From assembly GCF_026151205.1 (NCBI RefSeq), contig NC_087081.1:13412340-13476339 (forward strand): a stretch of DNA of 64,000 nt, written 5' to 3'. Of the stretch, positions 34,896 through 48,349 are shown piece by piece. Made by a program: the position numbers and the translations under genes. Below the pieces are notes generated by a model. It was not told where the DNA came from, did no database searches, and saw only the letters and a program-made list of their open reading frames with translations. The stretch is from Bolinopsis microptera. Taxonomy: Eukaryota; Ctenophora; Tentaculata; Lobata; Bolinopsidae. The number at the start of each line of letters is the position of its first letter. Position 1 is the first letter of the stretch.

Positions 34896-35755
34896 AATTG
34901 ATATTCCAACAGCATCTTGTTCCCTGCATTGTGCTGATTCCGGGAAGCATTTTGTTTACGCTCCCATCATTCTGTAGGATGAGATATCGTTCATTTAAAA
35001 TTGGGTAATTATAGGCCTGTCAAGGATTTCAGCCTAATTAAGAGCTGATCAATTGCAGCTAGTTGTGCCATATAAGGGATAACTGAGGTCACGTGACATT
35101 CAGTCCTATCACGTGACCGCTAATCTTATCACGTGACCTTGATTCGTAAAGCCTCGGGCACGTGATCACATTCGTAACGTGTCGTATGCCGACTAGGAGA
35201 TTTTGTGACGCCACCAGAGCTGAAGCTACTTATATGGAATAATATCGTGTATCGGGTGTAATTGGACCCAATTAGAGCAGCTGAGCGCTCAATTATAGCA
35301 GCATCTGGTACCACCTTCTGAAACCCAGCAGACAGCTGGCCCAGAGAATCGAAATTAGAAGGATTTTTTATTGATGGAAATCGAAGCGGAAACCTTGTAA
35401 CCCTATGTTTTCGATGACGCCGAACAAGATTAAACAGGTTATAATTGTCCTACTCTCGTGTAAATTGCTCTAAAACGTGATTGAAATTGTAATGATGCTA
35501 TCAATTGTAATACAGTTTTTACATTAAGCTGAGCGGCGTAACGGCTGGCATTCCTGGGCCGCACTCATCCCAGATTGTCATTCCGCCGCAGCTTCAATTT
35601 ATCTGGATATTACAGCCTGGGGTCCCCAGGTAACGACTGGAACCGCTATATCTGCCTAATCTCAGCTATTGTAAATAACGAAGCCTGTGATCCGCACATC
35701 AGGTATTGACCACATTGAACGGGCTTGAATCGAACAAGCCGTGTTATTAATATTA
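34896..35755 (+). repeat. 860-bp direct repeat, copy 2
   Basis: Close copy of 33701-34560 with a few substitutions and small indels. An R80-like unit is at 35553-35633. The unrelated 335-bp spacer between the copies and the lack of TG..CA ends argue against LTRs. Confidence 0.88.
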
Positions 35756-38309
35756 AAGATATTAATACCAAAAATCGTATTACTAGATTACCTTCTTGTC
35801 ATTTGTGCGAAGTGCGTACTCTTTATACTGCAGTTTGAAGTGCATTACAGAGTTAATGTATTGTGTATTATACAGTTACAGTTATGTAACTGTTGCACAC
35901 AGTAAAACTTACTGCGACCGATTTCATTCTCGGTATCATTTTGCATTTGATAACGGTCATTCAAATTGATATCATTGCCTTTTGTTTGGGAAAGAGAGAA
36001 ACTGGCAGCGGTCCACTCTACCCATGATTATGGGTTTTGGTCAAATTGCTGATAGCTTTTTCTATTTTAGTTGCCCAATTTAATTTACTTTAACACACTT
36101 GTCAAAATCCCTTTCACAATTGTAAATCAAAATGTTGTTCTATATATAATATTATTTTTTTGATTATTTAGCGCCACAAATTGTTTTCTCTATGAATTAG
36201 TATGAATGATAAAAATCAGCGATACTAAAATATATTTCGTAATATGTGACATTTCTATTGCCAGATTATAACGAAACACCTCGATCTCTACTTCAATCTT
36301 CAATGGCAATTCTCGTGATAACTTCAAGATATTTTAATTGCATGACTGCAGCTTCCAGAAACAGAATAGCATCCCGTTTCTGTAAGACCAAAAAGTCGGT
36401 TCTAGAAAAGGCCGACGGTTGGTATATTATCTCACGGTGTTAGTCATCACATCTTACACAATTAATATAAAGGCTCCATCTAATCAAGACATGATTAGAA
36501 TCTGACTACAATTGGTTAGCTTTAGTAAGCATACTTAATACGGCCGAAGTTGACAACTTTTAGTCAGAGTGGAAGAGTGTTGACGTAACATAATGTCACA
36601 AGGTTCGGTAGGTAAGTCCCCACCAAATATAGGAGACACTTTATCTCAAAGAGAGCTCCAGAGTTAGATTAATTTCTATCACAATTTTAGGGTCCGGTGT
36701 AACCAGCTGTACTTTAGATTGATAATTGTTATTCCTTAATTGATCTGACTCAAGTTTGAAGATCTTTTGGTAGAGGCTAATTATAGTAATGCCACCGGTA
36801 CTTGTATAATGTATTAATTCTAGCGGTCTATAACTTAACAAATGATAGAGTCACATAGTTAGGTCGGCAGAATGTCCGGTATTGGGTTAAAAGAGTAAGA
36901 TATTGTAATTATTGACCAAGGGAACTGACCCGGGATAGAAAAGGAGATCCGTTAGGTGGAAAGGTTCCAGTAGGGACTGGAAAGCGGTTAAATTGTGAAA
37001 AACCAACTTGAAATTTTGAGAAAGCACTTCAATTAACAGGCCAAATGTGTCTAGAAACTTTGAAGTTCCTAGCCGAAAGCGTTTTCACTTTATGGTGACA
37101 ATAGTGAAAAAGAAGGAGTGGGGTGCCACACCCACTGTAATTAATTAAATTTGACGAAACTTTCAGGAAATCTGAGTTTGACCCATATCTATAATCTCTG
37201 AAATTTCTGTGCAATTATAAGAAGAATTACGTGAGTTATTAATGGGTTGCGTGTGGGCAGTTATTTCTGGGTCACCCTGTATTATGTTATATTATGTACT
37301 ATGATTTAAAAAATGTTTAGGATATTTTCAAAAAACATTTCTGATATCTAGCAACCTGAAGTTGGAAATTTTATCTAAATCCCTAAACTAGTACTCGATT
37401 CCTAGTCGTAACTCGTATGTGATTTTATAAATGTGGTCTGTGGTCGAAATATAGCGTACCTACCCTACAATTTAGATTTATAAAATGGAGTACGATCAGT
37501 TACCCGGTGCGCCATGATATCAACAATTATATTATATATGCTTACTAACAATTGATTGTGAGATGAGTTAAGCACCAACTTTTAGTGATCAATTGTCTCG
37601 ATTAGCTCTCAATATGATTAAACGATGTGCAAATTATTTTACTTGAACCGCATGAGATAAGTGGTAAGCAAACGAACGAACAGCGAGTTTTGCATCTAAC
37701 AAGGTGTAGATTTAATTTTTCCTTTGTGGTTTCGATCTTGTGAGGTGCAGAGTTAAGCACCAACTCTTAGTGATCAATTGTCTCAATTAGCTCCCATTAT
37801 GATTATACGATGTGCAAATGATTATATTTGAACCGCATGAGATAAGTGGAAAGCAAACGAACGAACAGCGAGTTCTGCAACTAACAAGTTGTAGATTTTA
37901 TTTCTCCTCTGTAGTTGCGATCTTCGCTTGCAATAGTTGCGAATGGTTGCTTGAGATCGAAGATTTCAAAACTTTTAGGGAAATGTTAAATTTTCTGACC
38001 TTCAGAGGGAGACGACATTGTTACATATTGAGGCACTGAGGCCCTTGAGGCGCCACTTTGAGGCACTGAGGCCCTTGAGGCCAAGCTGCATAGATCTGAA
38101 GTTCAAGCTCATAACGATATAGTGCATTTACAGGTTTAATTTCGTATCATTCCGTTAGAGAACAGACGTAACAAACTTAAGTTACTTTTAAACTGCGCAT
38201 GCATTTAAACATTTTGTATCATTCTATTGCAATCTATTTCAATAATAATGAACGTCTGAAAAATAAAGTTATTCTGTTAATTATTGATCGTAATTCAGTT
38301 GCAGCCACC
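35756..38309. other. Intergenic, with a 185-bp tandem duplication
   Basis: A W-family copy lies at about 35925-36055 (- strand). GTTAAGCACCAAC... is duplicated head to tail at 37567 and 37752 (period 185). GAGGCACTGAGGCCCTTGAG is repeated at about 38028-38080. No gene with recognisable domains was seen. Confidence 0.55.
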
Positions 38310-41300
38310 ATGACCCAAGTCATGTTCCACGTCCTTTTATTCTTCACTGCATTTGCCTGTAAGTACCAATGTTTAAATCAATACCTCTAATTATTTCTAA
38401 CAATGTTGTAGATGTTTTGTATAGCTAGTTCAAAGTTCAAACTCTGTGTCTATATACATATATAATATGTTATTACAATGTTATAATTCTAACGATCTCA
38501 GGTTTTTATAGTTCTGACATCGTGCTAACCGTGACCCCATCAATGGCTGATGGACCCATCGTCTGGAAACAGACTGTGACCCTTTCTTGCAACTGGACAC
38601 CCGGAAACCGAATGTATGGACAGATGCAGGTGGGAATAACATCACCATACAGCTGGGGTATGGATATGTACATATCGATTTGGAGCGATGAACAGTACGG
38701 AGAAATTGTCAGCTTCGAAGGTAAAGTACAGTGTTTAGTTCGTCTTACCTGCTACATTTGGACTTTTACTGATAGTTGAAATTCGATATCTAGCGTCATC
38801 TTGATCTAGCGTCATCTAACGTCATCTAGCGTTATTTTGATCTAGCGTGAAATATTGCCTGAGGATGATAGATCACGTTAGATGACACTAAATTACGCTA
38901 GATAGCGCTAATAAGCGACAATGCCGCTCATCGCTAATCGCGCGACATCTGACGACATTTGACGCGGCGACATCTAGTAGGGGGTGCACGATAAAATAAA
39001 CTTGCTCGGATTTTCAAAATTTTTGTACCATTGTTTTCTAGAAACTGTGAGAATTTTCAATTTCACAGTACTAAATTTGTAATACTTTTTTTGGAATGAT
39101 CAGTGAGCTTCGCCTATGTGCCATATTTGATGGTGCGCGGCTTTTGGAGCAAAATTAGGTGTAAAACTAAAACATAAAAGTCGCGAATTTGACGAAATTC
39201 GTTGATTTTTGTCATATTATTTGTCATATCTTCGGTTCCTGAACATGAATTATGCTGAAAATTTGTCAGAACCTTCCAATCATACTTAACTACCGAACCT
39301 AATTTAGTTGGGAGAGATTGGCCTTGATTAAGAGGTCTAAAAATGACAAAATAGGTATAAATTCGTTGATAACTCAAATTCTGACCATCGAAATTGCTCA
39401 AACTAAATTAGGTTCAGTAGAACATAAGTGTTTACGTAAGCTGACCAAATTTCAACAAAATTGTTATATGTATGCGTTATACGTATGGGAAGTATTATAA
39501 CTTTTCAATTGTTTCCAAAATAATGTGCTGGCCGAAATAAGAGCTAAAAAACCATTCAATGATTAGCGCGCGCGTTTTACTGTCGATGGCGCACCGCCTA
39601 CATCTAGCGCTTAATCAATAGTTCTAGATCTAGATAGCGATAAATTTCGGTTTGCGACAGTGCACGCTATTTAGCGCTATCTAGCGCTACCTATCTATCG
39701 CTATTTAGCGGAAAATGTCGGTTTGCGACAGTTCACGCTATTTAGCGCTAGTTAGCGTGAATTCGGTTTCCGACAGTTCATGCATTTAGCGCTAAATGTT
39801 GGTTTGCGACAGTTGACAGTAATCGATGAATGTCTCGGTGCTGGCTTTTACTTATTCGCTCGCCTTAAAATTATCACGTGACTTTGGTTGTTATGGTATT
39901 GGTTTTGCAGCCGAACTAAACGGTTTTACAAAACCACCAATATTAACCCTAATCCTAAAAGTAACACTAACCATAACATTAACTAGGTAGTGCGCCATCG
40001 ACAGTGAGCCGCGCGTGCCGACTGTAGGATGGTTTTTTAGCGCTAATTTCGGCCAGCACAAATTTCTTCAAACAAATGCACATTGAGTTACCTTCCCTCA
40101 ATCCAATTTCAAAAAATATTTGGTAAACTTACTGATAGACTCACAAGGAAGCTGTCCGAGGCCGAAAAATTTGAGGCATATCAATCCAATCATCAAACAT
40201 TATGTTACAACTTTTGCCCCATTTTCATTAATCAAAAATCAACTCAGCCGGACATCCACCAAATTTTTCGGACACTTTTGACAGTCCGATTGAAAGGTCT
40301 TTACAAATTTTCAGCATGATTCCATATCAGGAATTTGAGATATGATAGAATAATACGACAACAAGAATTGCGCCCGTAACCCGTTGTTTCGTTTTGGCGG
40401 ACGCTAGATTTCCATTCACTGTAACTATTATAAGTATAAGCTCTAATCAGCTCACTTCATAATGATAATATTAATAAATTATGCTTTAAGTTTAACCAGG
40501 GAAACACTTGAAATTCAATTTAATTGCTGTAGAACTTAACTTATTTAACTGCATATCTTAACGTATCTGTAATTCAAGAAATTGTAAATAAAAGTAAACT
40601 ATACTCATATGCGCTCCTACTAAAAGTCACGTAAAATTTTTAGGCGAGCGAATTAGTGAAAGCCGATGATGACGTTAAATAATCTTTTTGATATAATGTG
40701 AACTAAAGTCTAAACAATTATCTCCAAGACCTGTGGTCCAAGATGGCTGTATCTTTTGCACTTTTGACTTTTTGAATCTACGGACACTTGAATATAGGCT
40801 ACAATTGACTACCAAAGCGTCTATATTCTTGTGTAAATTTTTATTGATCTCAAATTATTTGTTATATTAATATAGTAGTGTTGAAAGTATTAAAATAATA
40901 TATATAACAAATAATTTGAAATCATGAATACGATGTTGTAACATTGAAACGTTGAGTAATTCCTTTCCTGATAAGAGCATTTTCCTTGTCGCATCAAACG
41001 GGATCAATACAAATTTACACATTGTAACCATGCGACTCATAAATGATAAACAATATTCCAATCCGGATTTTACAAAGCGTCTATACAGCTATGCATACAT
41101 AAATAAATAAATATATATACTTCACGACAATCTGTTGTAAAACAGCAAACAGGGATCCCAGAAAACCCACTTCCCAATACTCCTAAAACTTGAAAATTTT
41201 TTACAGTCAACATCTAGACGCCCTGCAAAATTCTCTTTTCTGCAGATCTCTTATTCTTAAAAACCTCCACATAACTATCTCTTATTCTTAAAAACCTCCA

Positions 41301-44300
41301 CATAACTATTTCTTATTCCTGTCATCTTTAACATTGAATTAGAATTGTTTGAACTTAAAAGGATGATGATTAATCACTCTACACTCGAATGTCACGTGAC
41401 TTTTTCAACCTGTTCTCTAGCTGGCCCTGAACGACTATTCAAAACACTAACGCTCTAACCTGATCCCGGCCCTAACAAAAGCATTTACTGAAACCCTCAC
41501 CCTAAGGAGAAATTAGACCAATTTCCTTATACGGTCATATCACGTGATCGAAACAGTTTTTCGCCAATATCTCGCCAGGGGAGCATTTTAACCCTATGTC
41601 ATGTGGGGTGATTCGGAATCAGCGTCCGAAAATACATCTACTCGATTTGGTTTCAATTTCAACTGTCGGGGGCCCTTTTAGAAAAATCTCGAAGATCGAC
41701 TGTAGAGTGATTTAGCACACTCGAACTTAAAATATGCCTGCTGAACTACTTTCGGTGAATCTTAATGCATGAAAAACAGTAAAGGGGGTATAAATATAGT
41801 ATAGTAGCCATGGGTAAATAGTATAGCGAGTATAAGTATAATTACAACGGTCATGCTTGCCAGCCCTGTGATAAATAGTTGGTTTCCCAAAGAGAGTGCT
41901 CGACTGCAGTTAAGCAGGAGCATTATAATTCGAACAATTGAAACAAATGAAATTGGCGAGCATGAAACGATCCCTTTCATGATATGTATGAAACAATACC
42001 AATCATCAGTGATTGGTACTCCAGAAACTTGAAATTTATTTGCAGTCGATTTGGTCAACATCTAGACGCCCTGCAAAATTTCAGATTCCGAACTCAATTT
42101 TAACGTGGTTTTTAAGGCACCTGAATATATGGCGATTTTGGGTTTTTTACCGAATTTCGTATAACAGTGCTGGCGGCCTGGCGCGTATTTTGTGCAAATT
42201 TCTTAAAAACCTCTACATAACTATTTTCTATTCCTATCATCTTTGACGTTGAATTAGAATGTTTTGAACTTAAAATATGCCTGCTGAACGACTTTCGATG
42301 AGTTTTAATGCCTAGCTTGCCAGCACTGTGATTAATAAATACTATGAAATAATTTTCAAGGATGGTAAATGCGTTTTGGGGAGACTACGCGTAGAACTAT
42401 AGATACTACGCATACGCAATTCCCGATGATAAATTACGTATTTCAAATTTCTGCGCGTTCAAAAAGTGCCTGTCCGCTATAATCGTCTGCTAAAAACTTA
42501 TTTTAAAATTTAATAATTTTTATTGATTGACGATGTCAACCCATCGAGATCGTTGCTCTGCGAAGCAGAGCAACGATCGACGATGCAAACCCAAAAACCC
42601 TGACCGGACGGGGCTTAACTTTGAAAGTAAAAGAGTTGGAGACTTCCGGTTTTTTGTAACATGTTCCTCTTTTAAAAGTAACGTTACCTCCCCAGGAGGA
42701 AAATTCAAGACAACGTAATTGTTGAGTTATCTCAAAATCTCCAGAAAAGTCCCATTTTGGGCCGATCAAAAGTTTGCAACTTTAACTTTGCGGATTCCTG
42801 TACTCTGGTTGGCTGAATTGTGTCACGTGGTAGCTGCATGATTGAACATTGGAATGCGCCACGCGTGCAAATCATGCTTGTTGTCGCGCGCGAGGTCGAG
42901 CCGTCTGTTTAAATTAAACCAACTCTAGTACCACCACTAGCCGGTAACCTTTCCTGGGTACGAAGTAACCAATTAGGGCTACTATATAGTACTAAATGCC
43001 GAACACAAAAATATTTTGTATTCGGATCATATGCCTGCAGGCTGTCTGTCGCAAGATCATGGTCGCTCTTAACTGAGCAATAAGTGATGTTAAGTGAGAC
43101 CGTGAGCTGAGCACCACTTCTTGTCAAATTGGCTTTTGAATACAGCCAAATCATAAAGTAAAACAGTACAAGTTGTGTTTTAATGGCAAAATACAGCTCA
43201 TTCTAGCCCTTGAAAGTTGTAGGTTTGGTAGATCAATACGGATGCTTTAATTCTTAAACTTCTTAAGTTAGAACGGCCAAAACACCCTACTCGGCGTCAT
43301 TCAGCTGCTAAGCAAGGATGCGAAGCAAAAATGCTAGTTCGCGCGGCGCGTCGAAGCGGCGAAGTCCTCCAATAATTTTTAATTCAAAATTTTCATCAAA
43401 TAAAATTTTCTGTAATTTGTTTAAAAGGTTTCATTGAGATCCGAATCGAACATTTCACATTTTCTCGGTCTGTCAGTATTGCTATATTAATATACCACTG
43501 GGCCAGCGACGCGCGCGCAAATATCACTAATCTGTAATCACGTATTTCGAAAGAGATACGCGCGTATTTTGAAAAATTTTACCATCAAAGAATTTAAGCG
43601 CCAAATTTTGCCGTATTTCACGTATTTCTTAGAATTGTTAAATACGGCGTATTAACAGGCAATTTTTTGACGTATTTACCATCGATGATAATTTTAAGCC
43701 ATTAAAAAAATGAGTTTCCTAAAATTAAATTTTCAGATCCGGAAGCAAGAGTTTACTTCGTTAGTGATGACGACCTAGGCAAAGCTACCCTCATCATAAA
43801 AGATGTTACTAGCGCTGATGCAAGGAGATTCGAATGTAATGTTACTCGTAATGGAAATTCTAATGAATTAATTCTTGACATCCTTGGTAACTAGAATAAG
43901 CTTTTTCTGTTTTTATTTGGTCCCGGCCTTTATCTGAAACATTAATTTGTACAATGTACAAACCTGTATTTTCTAGCATTGACAAATGCTTTCAGAGCTT
44001 ATATCTGTAAAATTATCATTGCATCTTGAAGGCACAAATAACTTAGTCTTGACTTATAATCAATAGCCATGCAAATCTGCTTTAAGTTTAACCAACAAAC
44101 TCTGCAGAACCCCCCATGGCTGGAGTAATCAACTTCGTTGCTGTCCCTGAATTTACCACCGTTGATCTTACTTGGGATGCTGTAGAAGGAGCCTCTAGCT
44201 ACAATGTAGGATGGCAAGCAGTTGGTGCTGCCCACTGGACCACGGTTAGTTCTTATTTCTTGAAGAAATTTCTGAGTGTTCGATATAAAGTAAAGCTGTA

Positions 44301-46695
44301 AACGTCGAAACAGTCTTTTAGTCAGTTTATTTCCAACATTCGAAAAATTGTACAATGTACAAAGATATCCAAATCTTAAATATTGAATTGAACTTTTCTC
44401 GAGACGGAACGCAGTGCAGCAATCTGACTAAGGATATTACAGGTCGATGTTACAACCAACTCTCACCAATTTACAGATCTACCTGATGCCTCCAACTTTG
44501 TGGCCAAGGTAGATGCTTCCAACGCTGCCGGAATTAGAGAGGGAATTGAGCCTGCTGAGATTTCATTTACCACAATAAAGCGTAAGTCATTTATTTTTTT
44601 AATTAAAACTTGTATTTTGTGAAATAAGGCATGTCTTAAAGCCGGTAAATTTGGCTCACAATAAATTTGGTTCACAATGAATTTGGTTCACAATAAATTT
44701 GGTTCACAATAAATTTGGTTACAAAACTTTTGGTAACCGTAATTTGACCAAAACTGAGAATTGGGTAGAAAGGACTGCTGGCAGTGTCTCTCTTTCCTAA
44801 ACAAAATTAATTGATATTAATTTGAATGACCGTCCGTAAATGCAAAATGATACCGAGAATGAAATCGGTCGCTCGCTTTTCCCATTCTGTGATATCCCCC
44901 TTGGCAATTCGGTAATGTGGCTACGCACGGTTAACGCACGGTTAAGGCACGGTTAAAGCACAGTTAAGGCACGGTTAAGGCACGGTTAAGGCACAATGTG
45001 TCTCTCTTTCCCAAACAAAAGAAAATGATATTAATTTTAATGACCGTCTGCAAATGCAAAATGATACTATGAGAATAAAATCGGTCGCTCGCTTTTCCCA
45101 TTCATAATCATTTACAATTGTGATACTATGTAGGGTGAGAATCCCTGCCACGTTTTTGGTCAGCTTCGCCGGGGCTCATGTCTTTCCTCGAGGGAGCATT
45201 AGTGTCTACAGAAAAACTGACAAATCCTAGCGAAGTCCAATCCGAACCACATCTTCCATCAGAGGTGGTGCTGGGTCAGATGGTTACTGAACGGATTGGC
45301 CTGGAGAAAGGCAAAGTCCTGTTTTCTCAAGTTAACCATAGAGGGGGTCAGGCGCTGTTCGCTCACGGCTGGTTCTTGGAGCCAACACCCTCAGCCTCAC
45401 AAAAGTGGGAGCACTATCGGTGGTGGCTCACCCAGATAACGGACAGTGTCTCTCCTGTCTCATTTCCAGGCGTTCCCACCCCACTCACTCACTCACTCAC
45501 ACGCCGCCCCCCGGGCCGCTCCAGCTAGTGGATATCTAGCAATTAGTTATTTTCCAGCTAGTGGATATCTAGCACTTACTCCTTTTCCAGCTAGTGGATA
45601 ATTAGCACCCAGAAAAACTCCGGTAAACGGAAGCAACACAAACACACAAACAAAGAAAAGTCACACGCGGCCCAAAATTTCAAATTAAACAAAAAAAGGG
45701 TCTTCACAAAACACAAATTTGCTTGGTAGCTTAGTATTGTCAACATTATACCGCGCGCGTCGCAAAGACGCGCGTAAATAAAAGAAATCATAGATTTGGG
45801 CAAGAGATACTAGATGCTCAGGTATGCCCGGTAGGTTCCTGTCTGCTCACTAGAAAGACAGGGGGCAGCCTGTTCTAAAAGAGCGCCCGGGAGATCACCT
45901 AGGCATGGGTGGTGCTCTCCCGAGACCGAGCATTATGACAGTTTTCCTTCGGGAAAACGTCGCTCACCAGGCTTTATCCTCTGGAGGGTAAGGAGCACTA
46001 GCCCATGCCAAGTGCCCGTACCCTGTGACACCTACAACCGGAGGGACCCCAATAGACGTTAGTCACCAGACGGACGTAGCCTTCCGAAAGAAAGGTAAAG
46101 TGGGTGCCCCAACCCAAAAAAAAAAAAAAAAAAAAAAATTGTGATACTATATTTTGATGCGATAAAAACTTACTACCACAGAATATTATTACTTTCCTCC
46201 CTGTGACCACGGTCTTTCTATTATTCTATAAACATCAACTACTCCCCCCCCCCAGATTGTGACGCAGGAAAGGTAAAGTGCGCGGATCAAGAGCAATGTA
46301 TATGGGAATCGTATGTTTGTGACGGATATAAAGATTGTGATGATGTATCAGACGAAGAAAATTGCACAGGTTGAGTATTGATAAACTTACTTGTAAATTT
46401 TACCCTAAAAACTGAGATTTTGAAATAACATCTCACAGCTATTATAGCTTCTACCATCACAATGCTGGCAAGCATTACCGTCGCCCTTATATTCACAATA
46501 CTTTTACCCCCTATACTATTATATCCCCTTTATTGTTTTCCAGGCATTAAGACTTTTTCGAAAGTAATTCAGCAGGTACATTTAAGTTCAAAACATTCTG
46601 ATTCAATGTTAAAGATGACAGGAATAAGAAATAGTTATATGGAGGTTTTTAAGAAATTTGCGCAAAATACGCGCCAGCATGTTATACGAAATTAG
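38310..46695 (+). CDS. Signal peptide-Ig-FN3-LDLa membrane receptor, seven exons
   Basis: Exons: 38310-38358, 38502-38720, 43737-43886, 44108-44244, 44443-44581, 46256-46369, 46439-46695 (1065 nt, in frame, 354 aa). The start ATG sits in a strong GCCACCATG context. Residues 1-17 are a hydrophobic signal sequence. A V-type Ig domain follows, with Cys46 and Cys123 and the DxxxxxC signature, split by a 5-kb repeat-filled intron. An FN3 domain (about 140-231) has [18 protein letters not shown]. An LDL-receptor class A domain (about 232-268) has six Cys and the calcium-binding [16 protein letters not shown]. The last exon gives a long hydrophobic segment (about 270-303) and a basic tail. Such mosaics are cell-surface recognition or adhesion receptors in animals; the ligand is unknown. 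The first six exons are secure. The last exon lies mostly in repeat family X and is less sure. Confidence 0.8.
39510..40100. repeat. Inverted repeat, family V
   Basis: TGTGCTGGCCGAAATAAGAG... on the left and CTAATTTCGGCCAGCACA on the right face each other, each next to GCGCCATCGACAGT. Another single copy, interrupted by a hairpin MITE, is at about 58945-59240. Confidence 0.75.
42548..42578. repeat. Perfect hairpin, 14-bp stem, GAA loop
   Basis: GATCGTTGCTCTGC, GAA, exact complement. Partner of the hairpin at 19510. Confidence 0.9.
44645..44998. repeat. Two short tandem arrays in a receptor intron
   Basis: TTTGGTTCACAATAAA (20-bp period, about four copies, 44645-44722) and GGTTAAGGCAC (11-bp period, about seven copies, 44928-44998). 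A W-family fragment lies between them. Confidence 0.85.
45130..46138 (+). mobile_element. 1-kb poly(A)-tailed retroposon of unknown family
   Basis: Ends in about 24 A and is flanked by ATTGTGATACTAT on both sides (45117-45129 and about 46138-46150), a long target duplication typical of target-primed insertion by LINE machinery. It is noticeably more GC-rich than its surroundings. It contains a 116-codon frame (45178-45528) without a recognised domain. It also has three CCAGCTAGTGGATATCTAGC-like units (45525-45607) and a GC-rich 3' region with a CCTTCGGG-type hairpin. No tRNA A/B boxes or reverse transcriptase are seen. It may be a long SINE, a truncated LINE or a processed transcript. Confidence 0.82.
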
Positions 46696-46885
46696 GTAAA
46701 AAACCCAAAATCGCCATATTCAGGTGCCTTAAAAACCATGTTAAAATTGAGTTAGAGATCTGAAACTTTGCAGGGCGTCTAGACCTTGTCCAAGTCGACA
46801 GTAAAAAAAATTTCATGTTTCAGGAGTATCGGGAAGTGGGTTTTCTGGAACCCCTGTTTTACAACAGATTGTCGTGAAGATATAT
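46456..46885 (+). repeat. Family X copy 3
   Basis: Starts ATCACAATGCTGGCAAGC and ends near GATTGTCGTGAAGATAT. Family X has further copies at about 41121-41872, 42005-42335, 48350-48892 and 50968-51405. The last exon of the receptor gene is read through its first 240 bp. Confidence 0.85.
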
Positions 46886-47009
46886 ATAGACGCTTTTTGC
46901 AGTCAATTGTAGCCTACATTTAAGTGTCTGTAGATTCAAAAGTATAAAAGATACAGTCATTTCGAACCACAGGTTTTAAAGATAATCGTTTATACTTTAG
47001 TTTACTTTA

Positions 47010-47337
47010 TTTGACCAAAACCCATAATCATGGGTAGAGTGTACCGCTGCCAGTGTCTCTCTTTTCCAAACAAAAGGAAATGATATTAATTTGAGGAACA
47101 GTCCGCTAATGCAAATTGATACCGAGAATGAAATCGGTCGCTCGCTTTTTCCATTCGATCACGGCTTACGAATTGTAATAAAGCTTATTGATTTGAAAAA
47201 GCGAGCGACCGATTTCATTCTCGGTATCAATTTGCATTAGCGGACTGTTCCTCAAATTAATATCATTTCCTTTTGTTTGGAAAAGAGAGACACTGGCAGC
47301 GGTACACTCTACCCATGATTATGGGTTTTGGTCAAAT
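47010..47337. repeat. Family W palindrome, left
   Basis: TTTGACCAAAACCCATAATC... and its inverted copy (arms about 140 bp) meet at about 47173. The arms include CCGCTGCCAGTGTCTCTC and GAAATCGGTCGCTCGC. An almost identical palindrome is at 52284. Confidence 0.9.
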
Positions 47338-48345
47338 ATCATCTCTTTTTGATTATAATGTCAGGATAATTTACACAGCTAGTCGAAACTTCATTAACAA
47401 GGAGGTAATTTCGACGATTTCGAAATTCTGCCTTTGAAAACGTTTCCTTGTGTTTAGTTAGGTATTTCTGTCGATAACCGACTGAATATGGCACTTTTTA
47501 CTCATTCAAGTTGGCATTAAATTCATATATAATGCCATTTAAATATCGTGGAAAGCAGAATATATTCGAAATCACGAATGAGCAAAATTCTCACCTTTCG
47601 CACGTGCAAACTTTGAGCGGACGTCGCGTGCGCATACAATATTGAATCACCGTACATTTTTGCATAGTGGTATTTAATATAAAGTTTGATAAGCATGCAA
47701 AGTATCAGAAGATTTCAAAAAGAACTTGGATCACAACGGGACTCCAAAGTTGATAAAAATCGTGAAAATCAAAATTTTTAGCGATTTTAGCTATTTTAAA
47801 TCAATTTGGGCGTGTCCCCACGTGTGCAACTTTTCGATTTTTAACTTTAAAACTAGCCTATAACACAATTTACACCTTTAAGAAGCAAAATTGAGCTCCA
47901 CAACCCAAGGGATGGCCCAACACCAGAGAATACTAATTCACAACTTTTGTGTTTTTATAAAATTATTCTTCAAAAAAGCACTAACTTCAATAGCAAATAT
48001 CTTTATGAAGGAGCAAGGTAGGAAACTATTCCAGTAGATTTTCGGAATGCTTGAACAATTATCTAAGGTAAAATGTCCTCAGATTTTGAATAAAATTACT
48101 CCTTAATAGTGTAAAATCGATTTAAAAAGTTGTTACTTTGTCAAAAGTCAAGTTTTAAAAACACTTAACTTGATGACGTCATCAAGTGATGATGATGACG
48201 TTAAATTATTTTTCAATACAATGTAAACTAAAGCTTAAACAATTATCTTTAAAACCTGTGGTTCGAGATTACTGTATCGTTTATACTTTTGAATCTACGG
48301 ACACTTAAATGTAGGCTACAATTGACTGCAAAAAGCGTCTATACA
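47338..48345 (-). repeat. Family Z, inverted copy
   Basis: Reverse complement of 51405-52283. Includes the TGATGACGTCATCA palindrome at about 48172-48185. Confidence 0.88.
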
Positions 48346-48349
48346 TATC

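Larger units (their letters stand above)
38780..43736. other. Repeat-filled intron of the receptor gene
   Basis: Contains TCTAGCGTCATCTA-type short repeats (38790-38990) and TAGCGCTA-rich DNA (39600-39800). Also present are an inverted-repeat element (39510-40100), two X copies on the - strand (about 41121-41872, interrupted, and about 42005-42335), and the GAA-loop hairpin at 42548. No exon was seen. Confidence 0.6.

Noticed and set aside
33701-35755. An LTR pair
   Set aside because: No TG..CA ends, no target duplication, and only a 335-bp unrelated interior.
45178-45528. A host gene encoding a 116-aa protein
   Set aside because: It lies wholly inside a poly(A)-tailed retroposon in an intron and has no recognised domain or splice support.
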